Shown piece by piece: positions 1 to 8,989 of a stretch of DNA of 64,000 bases (position 1 is its first letter; every line of letters begins with the position of its first letter). The notes under the pieces were generated by a model. It was not told the DNA's origin and did not search any database. It was given only the letters and a program-made list of their open reading frames with translations. A program made the position numbers and the translations under genes. Where the stretch lies: positions 2,542,001-2,606,000 of the forward strand of contig NZ_JAJEJR010000001.1 of assembly GCF_021390595.1 (NCBI RefSeq). Direction: 5' to 3'. The stretch comes from Paraburkholderia sp. HP33-1. Lineage in GTDB: Bacteria > Pseudomonadota > Gammaproteobacteria > Burkholderiales > Burkholderiaceae.

Positions 1-584
1 GATGCGACTTCCTTGTCGGCCTGGTCACGCGTTGCCTTGATCGATTCCGGCATGTACTTCTGCATCAGGCTGTTCACGACGTCGCGGCCAACCTGGTCTT
101 GCACCTGGATGAACTTGCGGCCGGTCGGGCTCTTGTAGAACGTGGTCAGATCCTTGATTTCCGACGTGCTGTAGTACTTCGCGTACGCGTCGTACTGAGC
201 CTGCATTGCGTCCTGGCGGAAAGAGTCGGTTGCGAAGACCTGGCCCGCGCTGTCGACCAGCTTCGGCACCGAGTTCTTCTGCAACGTCGGCACGGCCGCC
301 TGCTTCTGCTTGTCCGTCATCGTCTTGTTCTCGGTCAGCGCGTCCGACAGGATTGCCGGCACGAGCTGCTTGGCCTGCATCTGCGCGCTGTTGCCGATTG
401 CACCAACCAGCTTCTGCGCGTCGATGGCGTCGAGCAGATCCTTGATGGCAGCCTGCTTGGCCGGATCAACCGGTGCTGCTGCAGCAGCCGGAGCTGCGGG
501 CGCCTGGTTTTGCAGCGCTTGAGCCATGGCGAAGGTCGGCACGATGGCAGCCAGCAACATCAGTTGTTTGAATCGTTTTTGCAT
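1..584 (-). CDS. DUF2059-family exported protein, 3' end outside window
   Basis: The gene reads on the minus strand and runs off the left edge; 194 codons are visible. It begins with a signal peptide (MQKRFKQLMLLAAIVPTFAMA, cleavage probably after AMA near residue 20), then an Ala/Pro-rich linker and a helical region. The segment YYSTSEIKDLTTFYKSPTGR, about residues 141-160, is typical of DUF2059 proteins, small periplasmic proteins of unknown function. Two adjacent ATGs exist at 587 and 584. I chose 584 because AGGGAG then lies 5 nt upstream. It lies downstream of gyrA on the same strand with a gap of about 125 nt. That order (gyrA then a DUF2059 gene) is familiar in Burkholderiales. The molecular role is unknown. 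Confidence 0.85.
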   Translation of the reverse strand, partial: MQKRFKQLMLLAAIVPTFAMAQALQNQAPAAPAAAAAPVDPAKQAAIKDLLDAIDAQKLVGAIGNSAQMQAKQLVPAILSDALTENKTMTDKQKQAAVPTLQKNSVPKLVDSAGQVFATDSFRQDAMQAQYDAYAKYYSTSEIKDLTTFYKSPTGRKFIQVQDQVGRDVVNSLMQKYMPESIKATRDQADKEVA

Positions 585-708
585 CATTACTCCCTAAGAG
601 AAATTAACTTGAACTGCACGCTGCATGGGAAAGCGTACCGGCCCGATACGCGGTGACCCGCAGCGTAGCTTCAACGTATTAACTGAGACTGAAAGCCACT
701 GGCACGGA

Positions 709-3339
709 TCAAGCCGCACCGCCACTCTCGCCGCCGTTGTCACCTTCAGCGGAGCCGTCGGAATCGCTTTCCGACTCGCCCTCGGCCTCAGCAACCTGTT
801 GCAGACCAGACAGCTTGGTCCCTTCGTCAAGGCTGATGAGTGTAACACCTTGCGTTGCGCGTCCCATTTCGCGGATTTCCGACACGCGCGTGCGAATCAG
901 CACGCCCGTCGTAGTAATCAGCATGATCTGCGCTTCCGGATCCACCAGCGTCGCGGCAACCACCTTGCCATTGCGCTCCGAGGTCTGGATCGCGATCATG
1001 CCCTTCGTGCCGCGGCCGTGACGCGTGTACTCAGTGATCGGCGTGCGCTTGCCGAAGCCGTTCTCGGTCGCAGTGAGCACCGACTGCTGCTCGTCGCCGG
1101 CCACCAGCAACGCGATGACGTTCTGACTGTCCTCAAGCTGCATGCCGCGCACGCCGCGCGCCTCGCGGCCCATCGGACGCACGTCGTTTTCGTCGAAGCG
1201 CACCGCCTTGCCGGAATCCGAGAACAGCATGACGTCGTGCTGGCCGTCGGTGATCGCGGCGCCGATCAGGTAATCGCCCTCATCGAGACCGACCGCAATA
1301 ATACCCTTGCGCAGCGGCCGGCTGAATGCTTCCAGCGGCGTCTTTTTTACCGTTCCTAACGCGGTGGCCATGAACACGAACTTGTCGGCCGAGAATTCCT
1401 TGACCGGCAGCACAACCGTGATCTTTTCACCTTCCTGCAGCGGGAACATATTGACGATCGGCCGGCCGCGCGAATTGCGCGAACCCTGCGGCACTTCGTA
1501 GACCTTGACCCAGTACACGCGGCCGCGGTTCGAGAAGCACAGGATGTGGTCGTGCGTATTGGCGATGAATAGCGTGTCGATCCAGTCGTCTTCCTTCATG
1601 GAAGTGGCCTGCTTGCCACGACCACCGCGCTTCTGGGCCCGATATTCGGACAACGGCTGCGATTTCACGTAGCCCGCGTGCGACATCGTCACGACCATTT
1701 CCTGCGGCGTGATCAGATCTTCGGTGTTCAGCTCGGTCGCGTTCAGCTCGATCTTCGAGCGGCGCGCATCACCGAATTCGGCCTTGATCGACGTGAGTTC
1801 GTCGACGATGATCGCCGAGATCCGTTCCGGACGAGCCAGAATGTCGAGCAGGTCGGCAATCTGCGCCATCACGTCGCGGTATTCCCCGATGATCTTGTCC
1901 TGCTCGAGACCGGTCAGGCGCTGCAGACGCATCTGCAGGATTTCCTGGGCCTGGGTATCGGACAGACGGTAGAGCCCGTCAGCCTGCATACCAAACGACG
2001 GGTTCAGCCCCTCTGGACGGTAAGCTTCGCGGCCGCCGGCAGTCGCGTTCTCCGTCTCGGCGCGCGACAGCATTTCGCGCACGAGCGACGAATCCCACGC
2101 GCGCGCCATCAATTCCTGCTTGGCGATAGGCGGCGTCGGCGCGGCCTTGATGAGCGCGATGAATTCGTCGATGTTCGCGAGCGCAACCGCGAGACCTTCG
2201 AGCACGTGGCCACGTTCGCGCGCCTTGCGCAGTTCGAAGACCGTGCGCCGCGTCAGCACTTCCCGGCGATGCGACAGGAAACACGTCAGCATTTCCTTCA
2301 GATTCAACAGCTTCGGCTGGCCGTCGACGAGCGCGACCATGTTCATGCCAAAGGTGTCCTGAAGCTGGGTCGCCTTGTACAGATTGTTCAGCACGACTTC
2401 GGGCACTTCACCGCGCTTCAGCTCGATCACGACGCGCATGCCGCTCTTGTCGGATTCGTCGCGGATGTCGGAAATGCCTTCGAGCTTCTTCTCGTTGACG
2501 AGCTCGGCAATGCGCTCGAGCAACGAGCGCTTGTTCACCTGATACGGCAGCTCGTCAACGATGATCGCCATGCGCTGACCGCGATCGATTTCCTCGAAGT
2601 GCGTGAGCGCGCGCATGACGACGCGGCCGCGACCGGTGCGATAGCCGTCGCGCACGCCGGCCACGCCGTAGATGATGCCGGCGGTCGGGAAATCGGGTGC
2701 CGGGATGATCTCGATCAGCTCGTCGATCGTTGCTTCGGGGTTTTTCAGCAGATGCTGACAGGCGTCGACGACTTCATTGAGATTATGTGGCGGGATGTTG
2801 GTCGCCATGCCGACCGCAATGCCGGACGAGCCGTTGATCAGCAGGTTCGGGATGCGCGCGGGCAGGATGGCCGGTTCGTTTTCGCTGCCGTCGTAGTTCG
2901 GTACGAAGTCGACCGTTTCCTTGTCGATGTCGGCCAGCAGTTCGTGGCCGATCTTCGCCATGCGGATTTCGGTGTAACGCATCGCCGCGGCGTTGTCGCC
3001 GTCGACCGAACCGAAGTTGCCCTGGCCGTCGACGAGCATGTAGCGCAACGAGAAGTCCTGCGCCATCCGGACAATCGTGTCGTAGACAGCCGTGTCGCCG
3101 TGCGGATGGTATTTACCGATGACGTCGCCGACGATACGCGCCGACTTCTTGTAAGCACGGTTCCAGTCGTTGTTCAACTCGTGCATCGCGTACAGCACGC
3201 GCCGGTGCACCGGCTTCAGGCCATCGCGGACATCGGGAAGCGCTCGCCCTACGATCACGCTCATCGCGTAATCGAGATACGAACGGCGCATTTCCTCCTC
3301 TAGGGAGATTGGCAAAGTCTCTTTGGCGAATTGATCCAT
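709..3339 (-). CDS. gyrA: DNA gyrase subunit A
   Basis: The 876-residue protein matches the usual GyrA length (about 875) and starts [20 protein letters not shown]. It is the DNA-breaking and rejoining subunit of the A2B2 gyrase that introduces negative supercoils. The catalytic tyrosine is Tyr122 in AAAMRYTE (residues 117-124), numbered exactly as in E. coli. The quinolone-resistance region reads [13 protein letters not shown] (75-87), with Thr at 83 where E. coli has Ser and the usual Asp87. The GyrA box that wraps DNA is QKRGGRGK at 569-576, before the C-terminal beta-pinwheel. The extreme C-terminus is an acidic Glu/Asp/Ser/Gly tail. The downstream neighbour on the same strand is the DUF2059 gene. 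Identification is secure. Confidence 0.98.
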   Translation of the reverse strand: MDQFAKETLPISLEEEMRRSYLDYAMSVIVGRALPDVRDGLKPVHRRVLYAMHELNNDWNRAYKKSARIVGDVIGKYHPHGDTAVYDTIVRMAQDFSLRYMLVDGQGNFGSVDGDNAAAMRYTEIRMAKIGHELLADIDKETVDFVPNYDGSENEPAILPARIPNLLINGSSGIAVGMATNIPPHNLNEVVDACQHLLKNPEATIDELIEIIPAPDFPTAGIIYGVAGVRDGYRTGRGRVVMRALTHFEEIDRGQRMAIIVDELPYQVNKRSLLERIAELVNEKKLEGISDIRDESDKSGMRVVIELKRGEVPEVVLNNLYKATQLQDTFGMNMVALVDGQPKLLNLKEMLTCFLSHRREVLTRRTVFELRKARERGHVLEGLAVALANIDEFIALIKAAPTPPIAKQELMARAWDSSLVREMLSRAETENATAGGREAYRPEGLNPSFGMQADGLYRLSDTQAQEILQMRLQRLTGLEQDKIIGEYRDVMAQIADLLDILARPERISAIIVDELTSIKAEFGDARRSKIELNATELNTEDLITPQEMVVTMSHAGYVKSQPLSEYRAQKRGGRGKQATSMKEDDWIDTLFIANTHDHILCFSNRGRVYWVKVYEVPQGSRNSRGRPIVNMFPLQEGEKITVVLPVKEFSADKFVFMATALGTVKKTPLEAFSRPLRKGIIAVGLDEGDYLIGAAITDGQHDVMLFSDSGKAVRFDENDVRPMGREARGVRGMQLEDSQNVIALLVAGDEQQSVLTATENGFGKRTPITEYTRHGRGTKGMIAIQTSERNGKVVAATLVDPEAQIMLITTTGVLIRTRVSEIREMGRATQGVTLISLDEGTKLSGLQQVAEAEGESESDSDGSAEGDNGGESGGAA

Positions 3340-3824
3340 TATCCGTATCTTTTACGTGCGAAGGCGAGGGGTTCGCTGCATCTTCGCGTAAGCATTGCAG
3401 GCGCAACGCATCACGCGATTCTAACATGCCGCGCATCTGCCCCCGACGACGCTACGCGTACACCGTATACATATTAGAGGGGCACCCGCCAACACCTCGC
3501 CGAAAACGCATTTTCCGCCCCGTCAGGCTCGATTCGTGCGTGGGGCCAATTCGCCGCTCAGGCAGAGCTGGCGGACCGCCCAGGCGAAAACATTTGTTGC
3601 TCATGCACCACAATTGGAGGGGGAATTGATAGGGGGCAGATTTTTTTTTCGTCGGAAGGGAACGATATGGCAAAATGCCAACGCACAAAGAGTCAGACAC
3701 TGCTCGAAGTCTACACAGACAGTTTTTGTTCAGCACCAATGTTATACTTCGAGCAATGTATGACTGGTCTTCGTCAACAGGCTCGCAGTAAACCTGCGGT
3801 AATCTCAATTTCGAGAGGAGAAAT
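3340..3824. other. Divergent intergenic region between gyrA and the OmpA-family gene
   Basis: These 485 bp must hold the promoters of both divergent genes. On the plus strand a TATACT at 3743-3748 is a plausible -10 for the OmpA-family gene, about 75 nt before its ATG, but I see no good -35 at 16-18 bp. On the minus strand TAGAAT (3418-3423 read in reverse) is a possible gyrA -10, also without a clear -35. The OmpA-family gene has a strong ribosome site GAGAGGAG just before its start. The open reading frames crossing this stretch have no signal or family motif and I do not call them. Confidence 0.5.
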
Positions 3825-4472
3825 ATGAATAAACTTTCAAAGCTCGCGTTCATTGCAGCTACCGCAGTTATGGCTGCATCCGCCATGGCGCAGTCGGTGC
3901 CGGCGTCGCGACAAGCTACCAACGACAACTGGGTGAATGGTACTGGCGAATACGTGTGGATGAACGGCACGAACGAGCTTTGCTGGCGCGATGCATTCTG
4001 GACGCCCGCAACGGCTAACGCCAAGTGCGACGGCGCTCTGGTTGCTCAGGCTCCGACCCCGCCGGCACCGGTCCCGCCGGCTCCGGCTATCACCAGCCAA
4101 AAGATTACGTATCAAGCTGATGCGCTGTTCGACTTTGACAAGGCAATCCTGAAGCCGGCTGGCAAGGAACGTCTGAGCGAACTGGCATCGAAGATTCAGG
4201 GCATCAATCTCGAAGTCGTCGTCGCTACGGGCCACACCGACCGCATCGGTTCGGACGCCTACAACGACCGTCTGTCGCTGCGTCGCGCTCAAGCTGTGAA
4301 GGCCTTCCTGGTCAGCCAGGGCGTCGAAGCCAACCGTATCTACACGGAAGGCAAGGGCCGTCGCAACCCGGTTACCACCGGTTGCAACCAGAAGAACCGC
4401 AAGCAACTCATCGCCTGCCTCGCACCGGACCGCCGCGTGGAAGTCGAAGTTGTCGGTACGCCGAAGCAGTAA
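3825..4472 (+). CDS. OmpA-family outer membrane/peptidoglycan-binding protein
   Basis: The 215-residue exported protein has a signal peptide ending around SAMAQ (residue 23). A short N-terminal region of about 50 residues rich in Trp and Asn follows, then a Pro/Ala linker (APTPPAPVPPAPA), then a C-terminal OmpA domain from about residue 95. That domain shows the peptidoglycan-binding pattern TGHTDRIGSDAYNDRLSLRR and a terminal DRRVEVEV. Two Cys in TTGCNQKNRKQLIACL could form the disulfide typical of this group. It is much shorter than classical OmpA (about 325-350), and the N-terminal part is too short for an eight-stranded barrel. It is therefore probably a periplasmic or OM-anchored linker to peptidoglycan. 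The start is set by GAGAGGAG 5-6 nt upstream. A strong terminator follows directly. Confidence 0.92.
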   Translation: MNKLSKLAFIAATAVMAASAMAQSVPASRQATNDNWVNGTGEYVWMNGTNELCWRDAFWTPATANAKCDGALVAQAPTPPAPVPPAPAITSQKITYQADALFDFDKAILKPAGKERLSELASKIQGINLEVVVATGHTDRIGSDAYNDRLSLRRAQAVKAFLVSQGVEANRIYTEGKGRRNPVTTGCNQKNRKQLIACLAPDRRVEVEVVGTPKQ

Positions 4473-4494
4473 GCTGCAAATTACCGCAGTATCG

Positions 4495-4523
4495 AAAGCC
4501 CCGCTTCGGCGGGGCTTTTTTTA
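4495..4523 (+). terminator. Intrinsic terminator of the OmpA-family gene
   Basis: An 8-bp G+C-rich stem (AGCCCCGC, 4497-4504, with GCGGGGCT, 4509-4516) closes a stable TTCG tetraloop and runs into eight T residues. It lies 23 nt after the stop codon. This is a textbook Rho-independent terminator. Confidence 0.95.
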
Positions 4524-4711
4524 TCCACGGCTGCCGCGTCGATGCGTGACGCGCGATGGCGGCAAACGCCTCCCGCTCCATCGCTAGCGGCCCGCCGTTT
4601 GCATCAGCGCCTCGCCGCCCGCCGCGTTTTTGCCGCCCTTTCTCTTGCCCTATATACTTAGGGTTTATCCTCGAGCGTCCGCTCACCGCTTTCATCGAGG
4701 CAGCCTTCGCC

Positions 4712-5410
4712 ATGACCAACGCCGATCCCCACGAACTACAGAAATTCAGCGACCTCGCTCATCGGTGGTGGGACCCAAACGCCGAGTTCAAACCGCTGCA
4801 CGAACTGAACCCGATTCGCCTGAGCTGGATCGACGCGCACGCGCATCTCGCGGGCAAAAAGGTGCTCGATATCGGCTGCGGCGGGGGCATTCTCTCTGAA
4901 TCCATGGCAGGTTTGGGTGCCCACGTGAAGGGCATCGACCTGTCGACTCAGGCACTCGGCGTCGCCGATCTTCACAGTCTTGAAAGCGGTGTATCCGTCG
5001 ATTACGAAGAAATCGCGGCCGAGGCGCTCGCCGCGCGCGAACCGGGCACTTATGACGTGATCACCTGCATGGAAATGCTCGAGCACGTGCCCCAGCCCGC
5101 CGCAATCGTCGAAGCCTGCAAGAATCTCGTGAAGCCTGGCGGCTGGGTGTTCTTCTCCACGCTGAACCGCAACGTGAAGTCGTATCTGTTCGCGGTTATT
5201 GGTGCCGAATACATCGCGCGAATGCTGCCGAAGGGTACGCACGACTACGCGCGCTTCATCCGCCCGTCTGAGCTCGCGGGCTTCGTGCGCGTCGCCGGCC
5301 TGCGCACGGATGACATCAAGGGCATCGTCTACAACCCGCTCAGCAAGCATTTCACGCTGTCGTCCGACACGAGCGTCAACTATCTGCTCGCCTGCCGCCG
5401 CGACGCCTGA
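4712..5410 (+). CDS. ubiG: Ubiquinone biosynthesis O-methyltransferase UbiG
   Basis: The 232-residue class I SAM-dependent methyltransferase carries out the two O-methylation steps of ubiquinone synthesis (2-polyprenyl-6-hydroxyphenol and 3-demethylubiquinol). The opening [20 protein letters not shown] (residues 11-30) is diagnostic of UbiG. SAM-binding motif I is [10 protein letters not shown] at 51-60, followed by the acidic GIDLS, and CMEMLEHV marks motif II. The length matches the family (about 230-240). The reading frame is open further upstream to 4556, but that stretch lacks homology-like sequence and the N-terminal UbiG motif starts right after the ATG at 4712. gph follows after 41 nt, a common pairing. 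Confidence 0.96.
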   Translation: MTNADPHELQKFSDLAHRWWDPNAEFKPLHELNPIRLSWIDAHAHLAGKKVLDIGCGGGILSESMAGLGAHVKGIDLSTQALGVADLHSLESGVSVDYEEIAAEALAAREPGTYDVITCMEMLEHVPQPAAIVEACKNLVKPGGWVFFSTLNRNVKSYLFAVIGAEYIARMLPKGTHDYARFIRPSELAGFVRVAGLRTDDIKGIVYNPLSKHFTLSSDTSVNYLLACRRDA

Positions 5411-5451
5411 ATTGCCAGAACCATCCCGATCCGCCGCATCCGAAACGCACA

Positions 5452-6165
5452 ATGAGCGACCCGACTCCCCTGCCCCAACGCGAAGACAACGACAACCTGC
5501 TCGGCTTTTGCCTCGCGGTGCTTTTCGACCTCGACGGCACGCTAGCCGACACAGCGCCCGACCTTGCGGCTGCCGTCAACAAAATGCGCCACGACCGCGG
5601 ACTCGAGATGGTGCCGCTCGAAAAGCTGCGACCGCTGGCATCAGCCGGAGCGCGCGGACTGATCTGTGGTGCGTTCGGCATCGGACCCGACCATCATGAA
5701 TTCGCGTCGATGCGCGAGGAGTTTCTCGCGAACTACGAAGCAGATCTGTGCATCGAGACGACGCTCTTTCCGGGCATCGCGGAAGTGCTCGACGAACTCG
5801 ACGCGCGCGGCGTGCGCTGGGGCATCGTCACGAACAAGGTCGCGCGTCTCACCGAGCCGCTCGTCGCGCAACTCGGGCTCGAGGAGCGCGCAGGCTGCGT
5901 GGTGAGCGGCGACACGACCCCGCATTCGAAGCCGCACCCCGCGCCGCTGCTGCACGCGGCGCGTGAGCTGGACGTCGCGCCGGAGCGCGTCGTCTATATC
6001 GGCGACGATCTGCGCGACGTGCAGGCGGGTTTTGCCGCCGGCATGAAGACCGTCGCAGCGGCGTACGGCTATTGCGGCAACGACATTCCGCCGACACGGT
6101 GGCACGCGCAGCATGTCGTGCAATCGCCGGCTGAGTTGCAGACACTGCTGCGCGATATCAGCTGA
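5452..6165 (+). CDS. gph: Phosphoglycolate phosphatase (HAD family)
   Basis: The 237-residue HAD-superfamily hydrolase dephosphorylates 2-phosphoglycolate, a product of DNA 3'-end repair and, in autotrophs, of photorespiration. HAD motif I is LFDLDGTLADTAPD with nucleophile Asp26 and acid/base Asp28. Motif II Thr is in WGIVTNK. The motif III Lys is in HSKPHPAPL, and motif IV is YIGDDLRDVQAG. The cap lies between motifs I and II, as in the Gph/PGP subfamily. It follows ubiG by 41 nt in the same direction and probably shares its transcript. A related HAD phosphatase with another substrate cannot be excluded, but the ubiG-gph order supports the call. Confidence 0.92.
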   Translation: MSDPTPLPQREDNDNLLGFCLAVLFDLDGTLADTAPDLAAAVNKMRHDRGLEMVPLEKLRPLASAGARGLICGAFGIGPDHHEFASMREEFLANYEADLCIETTLFPGIAEVLDELDARGVRWGIVTNKVARLTEPLVAQLGLEERAGCVVSGDTTPHSKPHPAPLLHAARELDVAPERVVYIGDDLRDVQAGFAAGMKTVAAAYGYCGNDIPPTRWHAQHVVQSPAELQTLLRDIS

Positions 6166-6299
6166 CAGATCGGCTGAAGGGCGCGTGCGACACACTCGCT
6201 AACCAAGTTACATGATTCGGCGGCCACCCAGGACACACGACGTGGCCGTCGATCTATTGTAAAATGTCGCTTGGCTCATAAATATGAGCAACGAACCGC

Positions 6300-6669
6300 G
6301 GGGGCGACCTGGTTTCGACAGGGGTTGCGAAGCGGCTAGGGCATGTCGAGGACCCGTCACCTCGTTAATCAATGGGAAAAACGTAACTGCAAACGACGAT
6401 ACGTTCGCACTGGCAGCCTAAGGGCCGCCGTCCTCTGCCTAGTTCACTGACGGGCTAGTGTCGCAAGACCGGTAGCAATACCGACAGAGGTCATATACGT
6501 CAGTTAAGCCTTGGCGGCGTCACGACGCCCGGGTCGAAAACTTAGTGAATCGCCGTAGCGCAGCGTGTTCGTCCGCGTCGCTGCGGTTAAATCAAAAGAC
6601 AGAACTAAACATGTAGAACTGGTCGTAGAGGACTTCTGGACGCGGGTTCGATTCCCGCCGCCTCCACCA
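6300..6669 (+). ncRNA. ssrA: tmRNA (transfer-messenger RNA), tag ANDDTFALAA
   Basis: This 370-nt RNA rescues stalled ribosomes by trans-translation with SmpB. The 5' end GGGGGCG pairs over 7 bp with CGCCTCC just before A-CCA at 6667-6669, forming the alanine-type acceptor stem. The T arm GGTTCGATTCC is at the 3' end. The tag frame is GCA AAC GAC GAT ACG TTC GCA CTG GCA GCC TAA at 6389-6421, encoding ANDDTFALAA, the tag found in Burkholderia relatives. It is a one-piece tmRNA whose CCA is encoded. An intrinsic terminator follows at 6703. The precise 5' end is inferred from the pairing. Confidence 0.97.
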
Positions 6670-6702
6670 AACACATCGGAACGTTCGCAATGAACGGCCT
6701 CG

Positions 6703-6742
6703 AAAGACCCCGGTAGGGCTGAGCGCTGCCGGGGTCTTTTAT
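6703..6742 (+). terminator. Intrinsic terminator after ssrA
   Basis: An 11-bp stem AAAGACCCCGG (6703-6713) pairs with CCGGGGTCTTT (6729-6739) around a 15-nt loop and ends in a T-rich run. It lies 33 nt beyond the mature tmRNA end and is the likely 3' boundary of the tmRNA precursor. Confidence 0.9.
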
Positions 6743-6894
6743 TTTGGCGGCATCGCCCGCAACGCTTCGCGGCCGAATCAGCCCCCCCTCACCTGACGGC
6801 ACACACTCCGCGACCCAGCCTATCCGCGTCCGCTACCTATACTCGAAGCGCGTCGCCGCTCGTCAACCATGTCGTCAAAACAGGAGCACGCATC

Positions 6895-7263
6895 ATGCGT
6901 AAGACCATCGTCTTGCTGGCCCCGCTCGTGTTCGCCGCGCTGCACGCCAGCGCCTTCGCCGATCCGCCCAAACTGTCCGGCGGCCGCATCGTCGCCGCCG
7001 ACGGCATGACGCTCTACACGTTCGACAAGGACACCACACCGGGCGTCAGCGCCTGCACCGGCGACTGCATGAGCAACTGGCCGGCGGCAACGGCGTCGCC
7101 GACCGACAAGCCGTCGGGCGACTGGACGCTGATCCCGAGCGCCGACGGCAAGCAACAATGGGCGTACAAGGGCCATCCGCTGTATCACTACGCGGCCGAC
7201 AAGCAGGCGGGCGATGCCAAGGGAGACGGCTTCAAGGAAATCTGGCACATCGCCAAACCCTGA
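6895..7263 (+). CDS. Small exported protein with YxFxxD repeat (COG4315 type)
   Basis: The 122-residue protein has a signal peptide (MRKTIVLLAPLVFAALHASAFA, about residue 22) followed by two copies of a short repeat seen in secreted or lipoprotein-like proteins of the COG4315/Lipoprotein_15 family. The first copy is MTLYTFDKDTTPGVSACTGDC and the second is HPLYHYAADKQAGDAKG. Two Cys in SACTGDC may bind metal or form a disulfide. There is no lipobox, so it is probably soluble in the periplasm. The function of the family is unknown. It is a single gene with its own ribosome site (AGGAG, 6882-6886), downstream of tmRNA and convergent with the next gene. Confidence 0.85.
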   Translation: MRKTIVLLAPLVFAALHASAFADPPKLSGGRIVAADGMTLYTFDKDTTPGVSACTGDCMSNWPAATASPTDKPSGDWTLIPSADGKQQWAYKGHPLYHYAADKQAGDAKGDGFKEIWHIAKP

Positions 7264-7313
7264 GGAACGGGACCGGCCGGCAGATGGACCGGCATCTCGC
7301 CAGTCACAAAGCA

Positions 7314-7339
7314 CAACGCCGACCTACAGGCCGGCGTTG
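7314..7339. terminator. Hairpin between convergent genes
   Basis: CAACGCCG (7314-7321) pairs perfectly with CGGCGTTG (7332-7339), with an inner CCT/AGG pairing. It sits between the convergent stops at 7263 and 7382. No T-run follows, so intrinsic termination is only suggested by its position. Confidence 0.45.
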
Positions 7340-7381
7340 CGTCACACCTCGAAGCTCGAGCAAAGCCCGAGCGGACTCTCA

Positions 7382-7645
7382 TTAGTCTTTCGGGCACTGC
7401 AGATTGCAGCCGTTCGGATCGCCCATGTCGCCGCGTTTGCGCGCTTCCGAACGATTGCCGTGCTGATACTTGTCCGATGGCGCGGACGCGGCGAACGGCA
7501 TCTGCGGATGCTCGTTGATGCGGAATTCGTCATTCAGGATGCCGCCTGGCACGCCAGGCGAGTTTTGCGCGAAAGCGACGGAGACGGTGGCACAGAGCAC
7601 ACCAGCCGCGGCAGCGGCGGCACATGCATGGAGAAGAGCTTTCAT
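7382..7645 (-). CDS. Small exported protein of unknown function
   Basis: The 87-residue protein has a clear Ala-rich signal peptide (MKALLHACAAAAAAGVLCATVSVAFA, cleavage near residue 26). The mature part of about 60 residues is polar, with a C-terminal CNLQCPKD. The two Cys could form a disulfide. I do not recognise the family. The size, signal peptide and CxxxC end resemble short exported proteins common in Burkholderia genomes, but that is an impression and not a match. It is convergent with the gene at 6895. Confidence 0.7.
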   Translation of the reverse strand: MKALLHACAAAAAAGVLCATVSVAFAQNSPGVPGGILNDEFRINEHPQMPFAASAPSDKYQHGNRSEARKRGDMGDPNGCNLQCPKD

Positions 7646-7775
7646 GTCGGTTCAGCGCGGCTTGGCGCGCGGTTCAAGCGGAAGTGAAGGCAAGAGAGTA
7701 GCCGAAACCGGCGCGCCGTGCAGCGGCGCGCGTCGGGCACTACTGTTTAAATGGTTACAGGCGCTTACGTCGGCG

Positions 7776-8855
7776 CTACGCAAGCGTGCCGCCGAGCCCC
7801 TCCTCCAGATCGACGATCCTGCCGCAGTCGCGCGGATCGTAGCCGTCGAGCTGCTCGACGCTATGGTGAAACGCACTGCTGCGCAACAGTCCGATCACCG
7901 TCGCGAGCGGCGCGCGCGAGAGGTGCGCGCGATCGCACGCGAAGTAATAGTCCTCGTCGACGATCGGGATGAATTCGAGCCCGAAATGATGCGCGGCCGG
8001 CTTCACGCCGATGCCCACGTCCGCCATGCCGCTCGCGACAAACGCCGCGATCGCCGAGTGCGTCAGCTCGGTCGACGCATAGCCGTTGACCCGATCCGGG
8101 TCCACGCCGATCTTTCGCAGCGCAAGATCGATCAGCATCCGCGTGCCCGAGCCCGGCTGGCGGTTGACGAAACGGATGTCATTGCGCGCAAGATCGCCGA
8201 GTCCGCCGATCCGCTTCGGATTGCCCTTGCCGATGAAGAGCCCCTGCTTACGCTTCGTCAGATGCACGAGCAGATGGCGCTGCGGATCGAGCCAGCGCCG
8301 GTAGGTATCCGCGCACGCCGCGCGAAACTCGCCGAGCGGCAGATGAAAACCCGCCAGATCGCACTCGCCGCGCGCAAGCGCGCTGACCGCGTCCGCGCCA
8401 TCGCGGTACTTGATGTCGACCGGCAGATCGTTGGCGACCAGCGTGGTCACGAGCGCAGCCACCGCATAACCGTGCGACGCGTAGATGCGCACGTGATCGG
8501 CGGGCGGTGCGAGCCAGCGGTTCAGATCGCTCGCCACTTCGCTCGCGAGCGCCTGCAGATTGCCGTCGAGCCGCTCGCCGCAGAGCCGTTGCCCGCGCAG
8601 GACCGCGTGACCGAGCTCGGACAGCACCGAGCCGCGCCCACGCTCTTTCGCGATCAACGAACCGCCAAGCCGCTCCTCGATGCTGCGCAGCAAACCCCAC
8701 GCATGCCGGTAGGACAAACCCTTAAGCGCCGCAGCCTGCGCGATGCTACCGGATTCATCGACGAGCGCGAGCAGCGGCACCACGTCCGACAGGCTGGCCT
8801 CGCGGCCGTCGGCGCCCTTCACCACCAGCTCGACCTGGCATTCGACCTTGACCAT
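7776..8855 (-). CDS. ModE-like HTH regulator with periplasmic-binding-fold domain, beside fds
   Basis: The 359-residue regulator has an N-terminal winged helix of ModE/LysR type at about residues 15-80 (LLALVDESGSIAQAAALKGL followed by SYRHAWGLLRSIEERLGG). A substrate-binding fold of the MoeA/PBP-like type covers about residues 95-330 (QPGSGTRMLIDL is a ligand-loop-like motif). Such proteins sense molybdate, a cofactor precursor or a small anion. It is divergent from the formate dehydrogenase operon, and the 134-bp gap contains both starts, so it probably controls fds expression (compare FdsR of Cupriavidus; orthology not tested). The frame is open to 9014, but the ATG at 8855 begins the HTH protein and avoids overlap with fdsG. 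An AGGAAAG lies rather far (about 14 nt) upstream of it. Confidence 0.85.
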   Translation of the reverse strand: MVKVECQVELVVKGADGREASLSDVVPLLALVDESGSIAQAAALKGLSYRHAWGLLRSIEERLGGSLIAKERGRGSVLSELGHAVLRGQRLCGERLDGNLQALASEVASDLNRWLAPPADHVRIYASHGYAVAALVTTLVANDLPVDIKYRDGADAVSALARGECDLAGFHLPLGEFRAACADTYRRWLDPQRHLLVHLTKRKQGLFIGKGNPKRIGGLGDLARNDIRFVNRQPGSGTRMLIDLALRKIGVDPDRVNGYASTELTHSAIAAFVASGMADVGIGVKPAAHHFGLEFIPIVDEDYYFACDRAHLSRAPLATVIGLLRSSAFHHSVEQLDGYDPRDCGRIVDLEEGLGGTLA

Positions 8856-8975
8856 ATATGTTTGATTCTTTCCTATTGCATGTGCCGGTTGGCCCGCATA
8901 TCGTTCGGCTGTACCATAACGAATAAGCGAAGCATAGGTGCACGCATTATGAATAACAAGTGCATATATCGCTTT

Positions 8976-8982
8976 GGAGGAG
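8976..8982 (+). promoter_or_regulatory. Shine-Dalgarno GGAGGAG that fixes a TTG start for fdsG
   Basis: GGAGGAG stands 7 nt before an in-frame TTG at 8990. The only in-frame ATG (8960) lies upstream of this site and has no ribosome-binding sequence of its own, so the TTG is the better start. Confidence 0.75.
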
Positions 8983-8989
8983 CCCCACT

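Noticed and set aside
1678..3303. A 541-codon plus-strand frame
   Set aside because: It lies antisense to gyrA and has the Arg/Asp/His-rich composition of a shadow frame.
4556..4711. N-terminal extension of ubiG by 52 codons
   Set aside because: UbiG proteins start with the [10 protein letters not shown] region; the extension is basic, low in structure and begins close to the terminator of the preceding gene.
6605..6802. A 65-codon minus-strand frame containing VEAAGIEPASRSP
   Set aside because: It is the antisense of the 3' end of tmRNA; this peptide is a well-known artefact of frames over tmRNA/tRNA genes.
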